Shown here piece by piece: positions 51,417-60,538 of a DNA stretch of 64,000 bases. The position numbers were made by a program, and so were the translations under genes. Numbering within the stretch: the stretch's first letter is position 1; each line of letters starts with the position of its first letter. Source of the DNA: Tenacibaculum todarodis (GTDB lineage Bacteria > Bacteroidota > Bacteroidia > Flavobacteriales > Flavobacteriaceae); NCBI RefSeq assembly GCF_001889045.1, contig NZ_CP018155.1:2358001-2422000 (forward strand), written 5' to 3'. Below the pieces are notes generated by a model that ran no database searches, was not told the origin of the DNA, and saw only the letters and a list, made by a program, of their open reading frames with translations.

Positions 51417-52142
51417 TTACCACCAACCCCATTTATTAAAATACTTGATTGCAGAAGAAATATGAAAAAAGAATAAACGTAGGTTTTTAGAAGAACCAAA
51501 ATCTGCAATATGTGTTATTTGTTCTTTCGGATAAAAGAGTTTTTTTGAATTATTTTGGTCAATTTTTTTACAAATATCTACATCTTCTAAATATAGGAAA
51601 TAACGTTCATCAAAGCCTTTAAGATTAACAAAATCTACCGTTTTAAACAACATAAAACAACCAGAGATAAATTCTGGATAAAATGGTTTTGATAAGTCAT
51701 TCTCTTGGTATTCTTTTTTGTGATTTCTAGACTTAAAAATACCTAATCTTCTACTAATTAAATCGATTGGTTTTGGGTACTTTCTACAAGAATATTGATG
51801 TTTTCCATCAGAAAAAACAACTTTTGGAGCAATCATAGCAACACCTCTTTCAGCGGACAATTTAGTACATAAGTTAGGAATAACTGTTTCTGAAAAAGAA
51901 ACGTCTGGATTTAGAATTAAATGATAATTAGAAAGGTTTTCTAACTGATTTATAATTGTATTATGTCCGGAACCAAAACCTAGGTTTTTATCATTAAAAA
52001 TATAAATAACGTCCTTATGGTTGGCTATTTTTTTTAAAATATCTGTAGGGGAATTATCAACTAAAAAAAGTTTTTTTGTTAATGGTGTTTTCAAAAAACA
52101 ATCAACTGTATGTTGAAGTGTTTTTTCATCGTTTTTATACAA
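51417..52142 (-). CDS. Family 2 glycosyltransferase (rhamnosyltransferase-like)
   Basis: This is a GT-A type transferase with FLVDNSPTD (about 26-34), the DxD-equivalent ILNPDVSF (about 76-83), ISGCFMLFKT (about 157-166) and GFDERYFLYLEDVDIC (about 173-188). The family often adds rhamnose or related sugars to a lipid-linked glycan, which fits the adjacent rmlBAC genes. The first canonical start is TTG at 52142, but the frame upstream encodes ISATIV, the expected first beta strand of the fold, without ATG, GTG or TTG before the stop of the previous gene. Translation may start at ATA (52158-52160) or ATT (52146-52148). The C-terminus FNKWGWW is rich in Trp. Confidence 0.9.
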   Translation of the reverse strand: MYKNDEKTLQHTVDCFLKTPLTKKLFLVDNSPTDILKKIANHKDVIYIFNDKNLGFGSGHNTIINQLENLSNYHLILNPDVSFSETVIPNLCTKLSAERGVAMIAPKVVFSDGKHQYSCRKYPKPIDLISRRLGIFKSRNHKKEYQENDLSKPFYPEFISGCFMLFKTVDFVNLKGFDERYFLYLEDVDICKKIDQNNSKKLFYPKEQITHIADFGSSKNLRLFFFHISSAIKYFNKWGWW

Positions 52143-52162
52143 AACAATAGTTGCTGATATGT

Positions 52163-53368
52163 CTACTTTTTTGGGTTCGATTTTAGTGGATTTTTTACAA
52201 AAATAGTCATAAAAAACAGCATAAATACTACTCCATAAACACGAGATAAAATGTTTTCAGTAAACAAAGACAATGTAATTAGTACCAAAAAGTAAAAGTA
52301 TACCCAATCTTTTTGTTTTAAACTGATTTTATAATGCCAAAAAAGCATCAACAAAAATAAAAGTAAACACAAAATACCGGCACTTCCTATGAGAAAAGAG
52401 TAATAATTATGAGAATTGTAATGTATTTTTTCTGCATTATTAAATTTAGAATAACATTCATTCAAAATTCTTTCAAAAGATATAATTCCAACTCCAGTAA
52501 TCCAATTTTCTTTAATAATTGGTGCTGTACAATGATTTAAACCGATTCTTATTTGTGCCGAAGTTGGCCATTTTTTATTTGGTAATTCAAATTGCTTTGC
52601 AGAAGCTACTTCTACTACTTTTTTTTGTAAAGGTTGAATGAAATAAATGGCAGTACTTATTGATAAAATAACTATTAAAAATGCTATTATTTTATTTTTA
52701 TAAGTTGTTTTATTTCTAAAAAACTCGATTACTAATAACAATAACAAAACCAACAAAATAGCTCTAGAAGCCATCGTTAGTATTAAAAAAGTAAAAAAAG
52801 TGATGAGTAAAAATTGAATAGCTTTTTTAAACTTTAATTGTTTAAAAAGTAAAATTACAATACTCATAAAAAAGAACAAACCAACATAATGTGGATGAAT
52901 ACTTAACACAGGAATTTCTTCAGATAAAACAATAAATTTAGTTCCATTTAAAAGTGAATAGTAACTAGAATATCCAATAATATAAACACCTAATAAAAGG
53001 GAACTAACTACAAATGTTTTAAGAATTGTTATTTGTTGTTTTTTAGTAATTTCTGATCGAGTAATAAACCATATAATAGGGAAAATAAGTAGTGAAATAG
53101 AGGGTTCTAAATATTTAAATGTTGAAGAAAAACCATCTTTAAATCCTGAAACTACAATTAGAAACAAAAAAAATGCAATTTGGATGCCAAAAAAAGTTAT
53201 GTTGAAATGAGAACTCTTTCTATTAGGCTTGTAAACAAAGTAATTAATTATAGAAAATAGCGAAAATATAGCAATTGCAACGGAAACTAAAAAAAAAGGA
53301 AAAATTGGAAAACAAGCCAAAACTAGTAGGCCAACATATTCCCATTTTATGTTTTTAAAAAGATGCAT
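52163..53368 (-). CDS. O-antigen ligase/polymerase-like membrane protein (WaaL/Wzy type), first of two
   Basis: This 401-residue protein has about ten to twelve membrane helices and a large external loop (about residues 245-310) containing WPTSAQIRIGLNHCTAPIIKENWITGVGI. The motif IRIGLN..., followed by GVGI and then HNYYSFLIGSAGI, is typical for Wzy_C/WaaL proteins: Arg in the loop, and His in the second H-N segment. It could ligate the polysaccharide to lipid or act as polymerase. A second polymerase-like protein lies at 54533, so the two may divide these roles. Its start shares a base with the GT4 gene's end (53368). Confidence 0.87.
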   Translation of the reverse strand: MHLFKNIKWEYVGLLVLACFPIFPFFLVSVAIAIFSLFSIINYFVYKPNRKSSHFNITFFGIQIAFFLFLIVVSGFKDGFSSTFKYLEPSISLLIFPIIWFITRSEITKKQQITILKTFVVSSLLLGVYIIGYSSYYSLLNGTKFIVLSEEIPVLSIHPHYVGLFFFMSIVILLFKQLKFKKAIQFLLITFFTFLILTMASRAILLVLLLLLVIEFFRNKTTYKNKIIAFLIVILSISTAIYFIQPLQKKVVEVASAKQFELPNKKWPTSAQIRIGLNHCTAPIIKENWITGVGIISFERILNECYSKFNNAEKIHYNSHNYYSFLIGSAGILCLLLFLLMLFWHYKISLKQKDWVYFYFLVLITLSLFTENILSRVYGVVFMLFFMTIFVKNPLKSNPKK

Positions 53369-54546
53369 TAATCAATTAAATACTCTTTTAACAATTGTTC
53401 TACTTTTTCTTCTGAAAAAGTTTTTTTAATATATTCTTTTGCATTAATCCCTATAGCATCTCTTAAGTCTTTATTTGCTAAGTAGTAGTTTATTTTTTCT
53501 GCAAACGCACTTGGATTGTCTTCAATAATTATTTCATTATTAGTAACATTTACAAGTCCCTCTGCGCCTAAATTTGTAGTAACAACGCACTTTTTTAAGT
53601 ACATGGATTGCAAAATTTTGTTTTGAACTCCTGCTCCAGAAACCATTGGAGCTACAATTATTTTAGATTCTTTAATTTCTCTTTCTATATCTTCTACATA
53701 ACCTGTTACATTTATATTATTATGTACAGATAAGTTTTTAATTTGCTCTGTTGGTTGTACACCAACAACTTCAAATTTTATTGTTGGATTTTTCTTTACA
53801 ACATGAGGTAAAATCCTATTAATAAAATAAAATACAGCTGTTTGGTTAGGCTCATAATCCATTTTTCCAATAAAGCAAATTTTATGCTTCTCTGGTATAG
53901 TATAATTGTTTTTAACGATATCTGGAAAAATACAGTTTGGTACTACTTTTATACTCTTTTTAGAGTTTTCTGATAAAATATACTCCTTATCTACATTAGA
54001 AATAATAATAGATTTATCAAACTCATTTAAGATTCTTTCCTCGTATCTTTTTAATCTGTTTTTATCAATATAATAGAGTAATTTCCACAAGCCAAAATTC
54101 TTTTTTTGATACGCTTTTTCGTAATTCATAGAAATAGCATCAACAAAATCTACAATTTTAATAGTATTAGAATGTTTTTGTACATACTTAGTTGTTCTTA
54201 TTGTATGGCAAAAAACATAAGGATATTTTTTAATGTTTCTATCTATCCATTTTTGTACTTTTCTACTATAAAAATAATTTGTTTGTAATGGATCTGAAGT
54301 AAAAAGACCTCTTAAAGTGTTTAAATAATATTGGCTCTTTTTAAATGTATACCAATGTAAATCTTTTGTGTATTTACTTAATTCTTTTATGGTTGAATTT
54401 TCAACAGGACCATCAGTTAGAAACAAAAGATCTATGTCAAAATGTTTAGATAAAATGCGTAAGTTTTGATACATACGTATTTGACCACCGCTTAATAAAG
54501 GATAGGGTGCTCTAAAAAAAATGAGTAATAATTTATCTTTTCCCAA
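53368..54546 (-). CDS. Family 4 glycosyltransferase (GT-B)
   Basis: The 392-residue GT-B protein begins LLIFFRAPYPLLSGGQIRMYQN (GG loop, about 7-28). In the C-terminal domain it has ICFIGKMDYEPNQTAVFYFI (about 225-244), the VGVQPT segment and VAPMVSGAGVQNKILQSMYL (E7-like region with donor-binding residues, about 300-319), then VTTNLGAEGL. It probably adds a sugar in the repeat unit. It overlaps the upstream polymerase-like gene by 14 bases (54533-54546). Confidence 0.92.
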   Translation of the reverse strand: MGKDKLLLIFFRAPYPLLSGGQIRMYQNLRILSKHFDIDLLFLTDGPVENSTIKELSKYTKDLHWYTFKKSQYYLNTLRGLFTSDPLQTNYFYSRKVQKWIDRNIKKYPYVFCHTIRTTKYVQKHSNTIKIVDFVDAISMNYEKAYQKKNFGLWKLLYYIDKNRLKRYEERILNEFDKSIIISNVDKEYILSENSKKSIKVVPNCIFPDIVKNNYTIPEKHKICFIGKMDYEPNQTAVFYFINRILPHVVKKNPTIKFEVVGVQPTEQIKNLSVHNNINVTGYVEDIEREIKESKIIVAPMVSGAGVQNKILQSMYLKKCVVTTNLGAEGLVNVTNNEIIIEDNPSAFAEKINYYLANKDLRDAIGINAKEYIKKTFSEEKVEQLLKEYLID

Positions 54547-55807
54547 CGAGTTCTTTTCTTAAATTATTAGAGTTAATAATAGCTAGCAAAATCCATGGTA
54601 TTGGATTGCTAATTTGTCCTTGAACCAAAATTAACATTATAGGAACTAACCACTGTAAACCTCTTTTAATGTTATTTCCAGTATTTTTAAAGATACTTAA
54701 AAATACAAATATAAAACCCGCAATTGAAAAAATGCCTAAATCTCCAGCAAGATTTGCAAAATAGGTTTGGGCTTTTAGAGGAGTATTATAGAGAACTGCT
54801 GTTTTAAAGATCCAATGTTTAGACATTATTTCTGGAAATTGATTACCGATAATTTTAAAATTGTTTTGAAACTCTCCAATTCCCCAACCAAATGGCGCAA
54901 ATTCTATTGAGGTAAAACCAAAGTAATTAATTATAAAACGTGTACTTCCACTTTGTTCCGCAAGTAGTAATTTTTTAAACCCATCTTCTTTATAAAAATA
55001 GTCGGTTACATTATTAAATACCTGAGAAACACGACTATCAATAAAAAATAATGCAATTATTAATACTAAAAAAATTGAAGAAAATATTATTATTTTCTGT
55101 TGAGAAATTTTTTTCAGCATTTCAAAAGGCTTATTTCCTAAGTAAAAAAAGAAAATATAAATAAATACATATAGAAAAACTAAAGCCGATTTGGATAAAA
55201 TAATAACGATTAGTAGCGCTATCTTATACCATTTTACTGATTTACTTTTGTATTGAAATAAATCTAACAAAACAAGCAACAAAACCGCTGGAAAAGCAAA
55301 ATAACTTGGTTCTGGAGCTATTAAAGAGAAACCTCTTATAGAATCTCCATCAATCCAACCAGGACGAGGAATAAATAAGGAATAGAACCACTTTATAAAA
55401 TCATACAACAATGGAATTTTAAAAAAAATAACAGATGCCAAAACAATAAAAAGCAAAGAAATATATTTTACTTTTTTTAATGAAAGTAAATGTATTTTGT
55501 TTTTAAATGAAAAATAAATAACGGGCCCAACTAAATAGGTAAAAAAAGCTATTAAACCTGTTTGATATAATATAAATTGAATTGTAAAATATACGGTAAG
55601 AATGATAAGGTGTAAAACTAAAAACTGATCTAAAAAAGCAAGTTTTATTTTATTGAAAAAAACCAGTACTAATCCTAAAAAAAACAAGATAAAAGGTTGT
55701 GTTTCTACACCAATAGGTAGTTTTTTTAAATAAATAAAAAAACATAATACAAAGATTGTATTAAGAATAACTTTTTCGTTTATGTAATATTTTAAATGTT
55801 TTTTCAA
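54533..55807 (-). CDS. Polysaccharide polymerase-like membrane protein (Wzy type), second of two
   Basis: This 424-residue protein has about twelve hydrophobic helices and a long hydrophilic loop (about 280-345) with FAPFGWGIGEFQN, as in Wzy-like O-antigen or capsule polymerases. Sequence conservation of such proteins is low, so the call rests on topology, on loop position and on the position between a flippase and a GT4 gene. It overlaps the flippase gene by 4 bases (55804-55807). Confidence 0.78.
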   Translation of the reverse strand: MKKHLKYYINEKVILNTIFVLCFFIYLKKLPIGVETQPFILFFLGLVLVFFNKIKLAFLDQFLVLHLIILTVYFTIQFILYQTGLIAFFTYLVGPVIYFSFKNKIHLLSLKKVKYISLLFIVLASVIFFKIPLLYDFIKWFYSLFIPRPGWIDGDSIRGFSLIAPEPSYFAFPAVLLLVLLDLFQYKSKSVKWYKIALLIVIILSKSALVFLYVFIYIFFFYLGNKPFEMLKKISQQKIIIFSSIFLVLIIALFFIDSRVSQVFNNVTDYFYKEDGFKKLLLAEQSGSTRFIINYFGFTSIEFAPFGWGIGEFQNNFKIIGNQFPEIMSKHWIFKTAVLYNTPLKAQTYFANLAGDLGIFSIAGFIFVFLSIFKNTGNNIKRGLQWLVPIMLILVQGQISNPIPWILLAIINSNNLRKELVGKR

Positions 55808-57078
55808 ACCAATAAATTTCTTTTATAAAAAGAATATATGCAAAGTATGTTTAAAAAAACATAACTAATAGCTACAGTTATTGATGCTCCCAAAACTCCA
55901 TACTTAGGAATTAATACAAAGCATAAAATAAGATTTAAAATAGCAGAAACTATATAAATGTTTCTATATATTTTTTGCTTGTCTGTAACCATTAAAAATA
56001 ATCCAAAGATTGCAGTAATTCCATATAAGAATTGTCCAACCAACATAATTATTAATTCTAATGTAAAATCTGCGGAAAGATTAAAAATACTTAGAAAAAA
56101 TGAAGGAAAAAATAAGACTACAATAAAAACAGGAAGTGTTGCAAAGAATATCATTTTTAAAGAAGACACAAATAATTTACGAAGCTCATAGGTTTTCTTA
56201 GACCAAAATAATTCAGCAATTTTAGGGCCAATAATTGCAAAAGCTATGGTAAAAACCAAACAAGCTGTAATGCTAATTTTATAAATAATTGTAAAATCTC
56301 CAACAGCCTTTATATCATAATAATATTTTAAAAAGAAAAGACTTGCTTCCGAAAGAGAAAAAGAACTTAAACCCATAATCATTAATGGAGTGGCAGTTTT
56401 TAACAGTGTGTTTTTGCTAATATCAAAACTTTTTTCAGCAGTGTTCTTTGCGGATTTTAAAGCGAAATAAATAGAAGGAATTAACGTAATTATGGTAGCG
56501 GCAAAAATGCTAAACAAAATTAAATTAAAGTAATCTTGAAAAGAAGAAACACTAAAAATAATTCCTATTATAACAACCAGGGGAAAAACAATGTTCCTAA
56601 GACTTTCTGAAACAATAATATTTTTATTCCCTCTAATATATTCAATATTAAAATATTGAAAAACGTACAAAGCAACCAATAAAATTAATACATACGGGTT
56701 GTATGCTTTAAAATCTGAAAATAAAGAATTGTTAATTAAAGGAGATAAAAGATAAATTAATAACCCTGCGATTAAAAGCAATATAGAGAGTATAGATAAG
56801 CTCCTACTGTATAATTCTGTTTTGTTTGAAGAAAAGCGATGTAATAAAGGTATTATAGCATAATTTAATCCGCCAGTACATAAAATTGTTGCTAAAAAAA
56901 GAGAAATAAGAATAATATTATAAAACCCAACAGAAGCTACTCCTATTTTATTGGAGATGTAAAAGATTAAAAAATAATTTAATAGTATACCAATAGCTTT
57001 GGTTATAAAACTTGCAAAACTGCCCGATAAAACTTCTTTAAAGCTATCGTTTTTTATGAGGTTTTTTAAAAACCGCAT
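55804..57078 (-). CDS. Oligosaccharide flippase (Wzx-like, MATE-related)
   Basis: This 424-residue protein has twelve to fourteen membrane helices. The start FKEVLSGSFASFITKAIGILLNYFLIF (key residues G..A.....G......, about 13-38) and GVLGASITVAISYVFLN near the end are typical of the polysaccharide exporter family. It should flip the lipid-linked repeat unit across the inner membrane. It lies two bases from the stop side of rmlC (57080) and overlaps the polymerase gene by 4 bases. Confidence 0.92.
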   Translation of the reverse strand: MRFLKNLIKNDSFKEVLSGSFASFITKAIGILLNYFLIFYISNKIGVASVGFYNIILISLFLATILCTGGLNYAIIPLLHRFSSNKTELYSRSLSILSILLLIAGLLIYLLSPLINNSLFSDFKAYNPYVLILLVALYVFQYFNIEYIRGNKNIIVSESLRNIVFPLVVIIGIIFSVSSFQDYFNLILFSIFAATIITLIPSIYFALKSAKNTAEKSFDISKNTLLKTATPLMIMGLSSFSLSEASLFFLKYYYDIKAVGDFTIIYKISITACLVFTIAFAIIGPKIAELFWSKKTYELRKLFVSSLKMIFFATLPVFIVVLFFPSFFLSIFNLSADFTLELIIMLVGQFLYGITAIFGLFLMVTDKQKIYRNIYIVSAILNLILCFVLIPKYGVLGASITVAISYVFLNILCIYSFYKRNLLV

Positions 57079-57079
57079 T

Positions 57080-57625
57080 TTATAAAACTATATTTTTTAA
57101 AAGTGGAAGTGTTTTGTCTTTTCCGGAAAGAATAATTTCATTTTCACTTAACATCCAATCTATTTTTAAGTTAGAATCGTTGTAAATAATTCCACCTTCA
57201 GAAGAAGTATCGTAATAATTATCGCATTTATATGCAAAAATAGTATTGTCTTCCAAAACCGAGTATCCATGCGCAAAACCACGTGGCACAAATAGCTGTT
57301 TTTTATTTTTTTCTGATAAAATAAGAGAGAAGTATTTTCCGTAGGTTTTAGATTTTGGTCTAATATCTAAAGCAATATCCAATACTTTTCCTTTAATAAC
57401 TCTTACTAATTTTGCTTGTGCAGAAGCTCCTTTTTGAAAATGCAAACCACGTAAAATACCTCTGTTAGAAAACGCTTCGTTATCTTGAACAAAGTTAATT
57501 TCTAAACTTGTTTTTTCTTTAAATGTTTGTTTATTAAAACTTTCAAAGAAGTAACCTCTATCATCACCAAAAACTTTTGGTTCAATAACAAAACAATCTT
57601 GTAAATGTGTTTTTGTAACAATCAT
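57080..57625 (-). CDS. rmlC: dTDP-4-dehydrorhamnose 3,5-epimerase
   Basis: RmlC epimerises dTDP-4-keto-6-deoxyglucose at C3 and C5. The 181-residue cupin protein has DDRGYFFESFNKQTF (about 21-35), the VQDNEAFSNRGILRGLHFQ catalytic segment (about 46-64, His in GLHFQ), VRVIKGKVLDIALDIR and LFVPRGFAHGYSVLED (about 109-124). All core residues are present. Its end and start abut the neighbours (1-base overlap with rmlA at 57625). Confidence 0.97.
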   Translation of the reverse strand: MIVTKTHLQDCFVIEPKVFGDDRGYFFESFNKQTFKEKTSLEINFVQDNEAFSNRGILRGLHFQKGASAQAKLVRVIKGKVLDIALDIRPKSKTYGKYFSLILSEKNKKQLFVPRGFAHGYSVLEDNTIFAYKCDNYYDTSSEGGIIYNDSNLKIDWMLSENEIILSGKDKTLPLLKNIVL

Positions 57626-58479
57626 TAAATTTCTAATAAATGCTTACCATAACCACTTTTAAGTAGTGGTTTTGCTAGCTTATGTAACTGTTCTTTAGAA
57701 ATAAAACCACTTTTGTAGGCAGCTTCTTCAATTGAACCTATTTTTAAACCTTGGCGTTCTTCTATAACCTGTACAAATTGCGAAGCTTGATTTAAAGAAG
57801 CAAAAGTTCCTGTATCTAACCAAGCAGTTCCTCTATCTAAAATTGAAACTGTAAGTTTATGTTGTTTTAAATACTCTTTGTTAATATCTGTAATTTCTAA
57901 CTCACCTCTTTTACTTGGTTGTATATTTTTAGCAATACTTACAACGTTATTATCATAAAAATATATCCCAGGAACTGCGTAATTAGATTTGGGTTTTTTA
58001 GGTTTTTCTTCAATAGAAATGGCATTTCCATCACCATCAAACTCAACTACACCATAACGTTCAGGATCGTGAACATGATATGCATAAATAATTCCGCCAT
58101 TAGGATTGTTGTTAGATTTTAACAATTCTGCTAAACCTGTTCCATAAAAAATATTATCGCCTAAAATTAGTGCAACTTTATCGTTTCCAATAAACTCTTC
58201 ACCAATTAAAAAGGCTTCAGCTAATCCGTTTGGGTTTTCTTGAACTTCATATTGAAAATTACATCCTAAACTTTTACCGTCTCCTAATAATTTTTTGAAT
58301 AATGGTAAATCTTGTGGTGTAGAAATAATTAATATATCTTTAATTCCTGCTGAAATTAAAGTAGAAACTGGATAATAAATCATGGGTTTATCATACACAG
58401 GCATCAATTGTTTACTAACCGCTAAAGTAAGTGGGTGTAAACGTGTTCCTGAACCTCCTGCAAGTACAATTCCTTTCAT
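57625..58479 (-). CDS. rmlA: Glucose-1-phosphate thymidylyltransferase
   Basis: RmlA makes dTDP-glucose from glucose-1-P and dTTP. The 284-residue protein has the nucleotide-binding start [22 protein letters not shown] (GGSGTRL..., about 2-23), [14 protein letters not shown] (about 24-37), [10 protein letters not shown] (about 103-112) and VPGIYFYDN. These match short bacterial RmlA enzymes, which lack the beta-helix seen in the other nucleotidyltransferase of the window. It shares one base with both rmlB (58479) and rmlC. Confidence 0.97.
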   Translation of the reverse strand: MKGIVLAGGSGTRLHPLTLAVSKQLMPVYDKPMIYYPVSTLISAGIKDILIISTPQDLPLFKKLLGDGKSLGCNFQYEVQENPNGLAEAFLIGEEFIGNDKVALILGDNIFYGTGLAELLKSNNNPNGGIIYAYHVHDPERYGVVEFDGDGNAISIEEKPKKPKSNYAVPGIYFYDNNVVSIAKNIQPSKRGELEITDINKEYLKQHKLTVSILDRGTAWLDTGTFASLNQASQFVQVIEERQGLKIGSIEEAAYKSGFISKEQLHKLAKPLLKSGYGKHLLEI

Positions 58480-59486
58480 TATTTATAGTTGTTTAAATAC
58501 CATTTTATGGTTTTAATGATACCAGTTTCAAAATTTTCTTCTGCTTTCCAATCCAATTCCTTTTCAATTTTAGAAGCGTCTATTGCGTATCTATAATCGT
58601 GTCCAGGTCTATCTGTTACAAAACTAATTTGATCTTTATACGATTTTTCTTTAGGTTGAATTTCATCTAATAAATTACAAATAGTAGTTGCAATATACAA
58701 ATTGTTACGTTCGTTTTTACCGCCAATATTGTAGGTCTCTCCAGTTTTACCTGTTTTGTAAGCCAAATTGATGCCCTTACAATGGTCCAAAACATACAAC
58801 CAATCTCTTATGTTTTTCCCATCTCCATAAATGGGAATGTTTTCACCAGAAATAGCTTTTCTTATAATTGTTGGAATTAACTTTTCATCATGTTGTTTTG
58901 GTCCGTAATTGTTTGAACAATTTGTGGTAACAACGTTCATTCCAAACGTGTGAAAATAACTTCGTACCAAAAAATCTGAAGATGCTTTGGAAGCGCTATA
59001 TGGGCTGTTTGGCGCATACGGAGTTTCTTCAGTAAACAAACCTGTTTCTCCCAAGGTTCCATAAACTTCATCAGTAGAAATATGATGAAATCTAGCATTT
59101 AAAAATGCTGTTTTATATTCATTTGGAGCTTTCATCCAGTGGTTTCTTGCAATATCTAGAAGCGTAAACGTACCAAAAACGTTGGTTTGTATAAAAGCAT
59201 CTGGATTTTTAATTGAATTATCTACATGAGATTCTGCTGCAAAATGAATAACACCTTTAAAATTATATTTATCAAAAAGAGATTGAATAAAATTACGATC
59301 ACAAATATCTCCTTTTTCAAAAGTATATCTTGTGTTTTTTTCAATTTCAGAAAGGTTTTCTAAATTACCAGCATAGGTAAGAAGATCTACATTTACAATG
59401 TGTACATCTGTATTTTCTTCAAGAAAATAAGGGATAAAATTACTCCCAATAAAACCAGCTCCTCCTGTTACTAAAATTGTTTGCAT
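58479..59486 (-). CDS. rmlB: dTDP-glucose 4,6-dehydratase
   Basis: RmlB converts dTDP-glucose to the 4-keto-6-deoxy form using bound NAD. It is a short-chain dehydrogenase type of 335 residues, with the NAD site [18 protein letters not shown] (about 4-21) and [12 protein letters not shown] (about 82-93). The active-site segment [13 protein letters not shown] (Thr/Asp/Glu, about 129-141) and the YSASKASSD motif (Tyr/Lys, about 158-166) complete the site. It is followed directly by rmlA. No rmlD is in the window, so the last step to dTDP-rhamnose must be encoded elsewhere, or another sugar is made. Confidence 0.97.
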   Translation of the reverse strand: MQTILVTGGAGFIGSNFIPYFLEENTDVHIVNVDLLTYAGNLENLSEIEKNTRYTFEKGDICDRNFIQSLFDKYNFKGVIHFAAESHVDNSIKNPDAFIQTNVFGTFTLLDIARNHWMKAPNEYKTAFLNARFHHISTDEVYGTLGETGLFTEETPYAPNSPYSASKASSDFLVRSYFHTFGMNVVTTNCSNNYGPKQHDEKLIPTIIRKAISGENIPIYGDGKNIRDWLYVLDHCKGINLAYKTGKTGETYNIGGKNERNNLYIATTICNLLDEIQPKEKSYKDQISFVTDRPGHDYRYAIDASKIEKELDWKAEENFETGIIKTIKWYLNNYK

Positions 59487-59489
59487 TAC

Positions 59490-60527
59490 TTACTTTTTGT
59501 AATTTTTTAAGTAATTATTTAATTGTAATAACAATAGAAATAGTATCATAAGTGATACACACAAAGCTGCAATTTGAAATCCTAAATTTTTTGAAATACC
59601 TGTAATTTTATAACCGTGAGATTGTAGTTTAGAAATAACGTTTATTACTTCAGATTTTCCAGATTTATCATCAGTTACCCTTTTTAATTCTTCATTTAAA
59701 GACCTCTTGGTTTGAAAAAGTTCCAGTTCTTTTGTAGAAGAAGACTTTCCACCTAAATCAATATTAGTAGCAGCATTATCTTTCTTAGCTTTTTCTAACA
59801 GCACGCTTTTATATACGGCTAATAATGCATCCGTTTGCACTAAATCTTTACGCAATAAAGAATCCGTTCTATTTAGATTTTCGTTGTTTAGATTTTTAAC
59901 TTTATTAAAATATTCATTCTCTACAATTGAAGAAATAATTACACCACTTAAACTGCCAAAAACATTTTTATCAGTTGCTTTTACTTGTATTTGATGCGTT
60001 TTATAATCATAATCAGTAAAAGCTCTTTTAAATTTATCAAAAGAGTAACTTTTTGCAGTAAGTGTATCTACTTCAAGTATTAACTCATCATAAGCAGTAA
60101 TTATATCATTTTCGCTTTTTAAAGGAAACATTTCAAATTTCTTTAAAGAAGCGGCTTCCGTAGTAGAAATTTTAAAAGTCTTAGCTAATAAAATACTATC
60201 CTCTTGTTTTACTAAGTCGTTATAATACTTTATGTTATTATACAGTTGACGAGAGCTTTCAAAGTTGGGTTGCACCAACATATCCGCTCCATAATGTTGA
60301 TCTTTATTCAACTCTAAAATAAATCCAATTGCTCCTCCAACAATAGCTGCAACACCTAGTTTTATTGCGTTTTTTTTAAGAAACAGTAATGTTTTAATTA
60401 AGAAATGAAAAAAACTTTTAAATATACTTGCTATAAAATTGAAAAACCGCTGAATTCCGTTACCTAAAATTACAAACAAAGAACCTATTTCTATTTCTTC
60501 GTCGTTGTTTTTTGGATTGTTTGACAT
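59490..60527 (-). CDS. Wzz-like chain-length determinant / polysaccharide co-polymerase
   Basis: The 345-residue protein has two membrane helices, near each end (about 45-68, ending AIVGGAIGFILEL, and about 315-337, FQIAALCVSLMILFLLLL). A long periplasmic region lies between them, with coiled-coil character around 200-270 (LNNENLNRTDSLLRKDL). This is the topology of Wzz-type proteins that set chain length. No tyrosine-kinase domain follows. It lies 3 bases upstream of rmlB and 11 bases after the phosphorylase-like gene, so all may be one transcript. Confidence 0.82.
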   Translation of the reverse strand: MSNNPKNNDEEIEIGSLFVILGNGIQRFFNFIASIFKSFFHFLIKTLLFLKKNAIKLGVAAIVGGAIGFILELNKDQHYGADMLVQPNFESSRQLYNNIKYYNDLVKQEDSILLAKTFKISTTEAASLKKFEMFPLKSENDIITAYDELILEVDTLTAKSYSFDKFKRAFTDYDYKTHQIQVKATDKNVFGSLSGVIISSIVENEYFNKVKNLNNENLNRTDSLLRKDLVQTDALLAVYKSVLLEKAKKDNAATNIDLGGKSSSTKELELFQTKRSLNEELKRVTDDKSGKSEVINVISKLQSHGYKITGISKNLGFQIAALCVSLMILFLLLLQLNNYLKNYKK

Positions 60528-60538
60528 AGTTTAAACTA

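Noticed and set aside
51380..51508. N-terminal extension of purD from ATG at 51508
   Set aside because: The added residues are hydrophobic and low complexity, and overlap the glycosyltransferase gene. PurD begins at MNILILGSGG.
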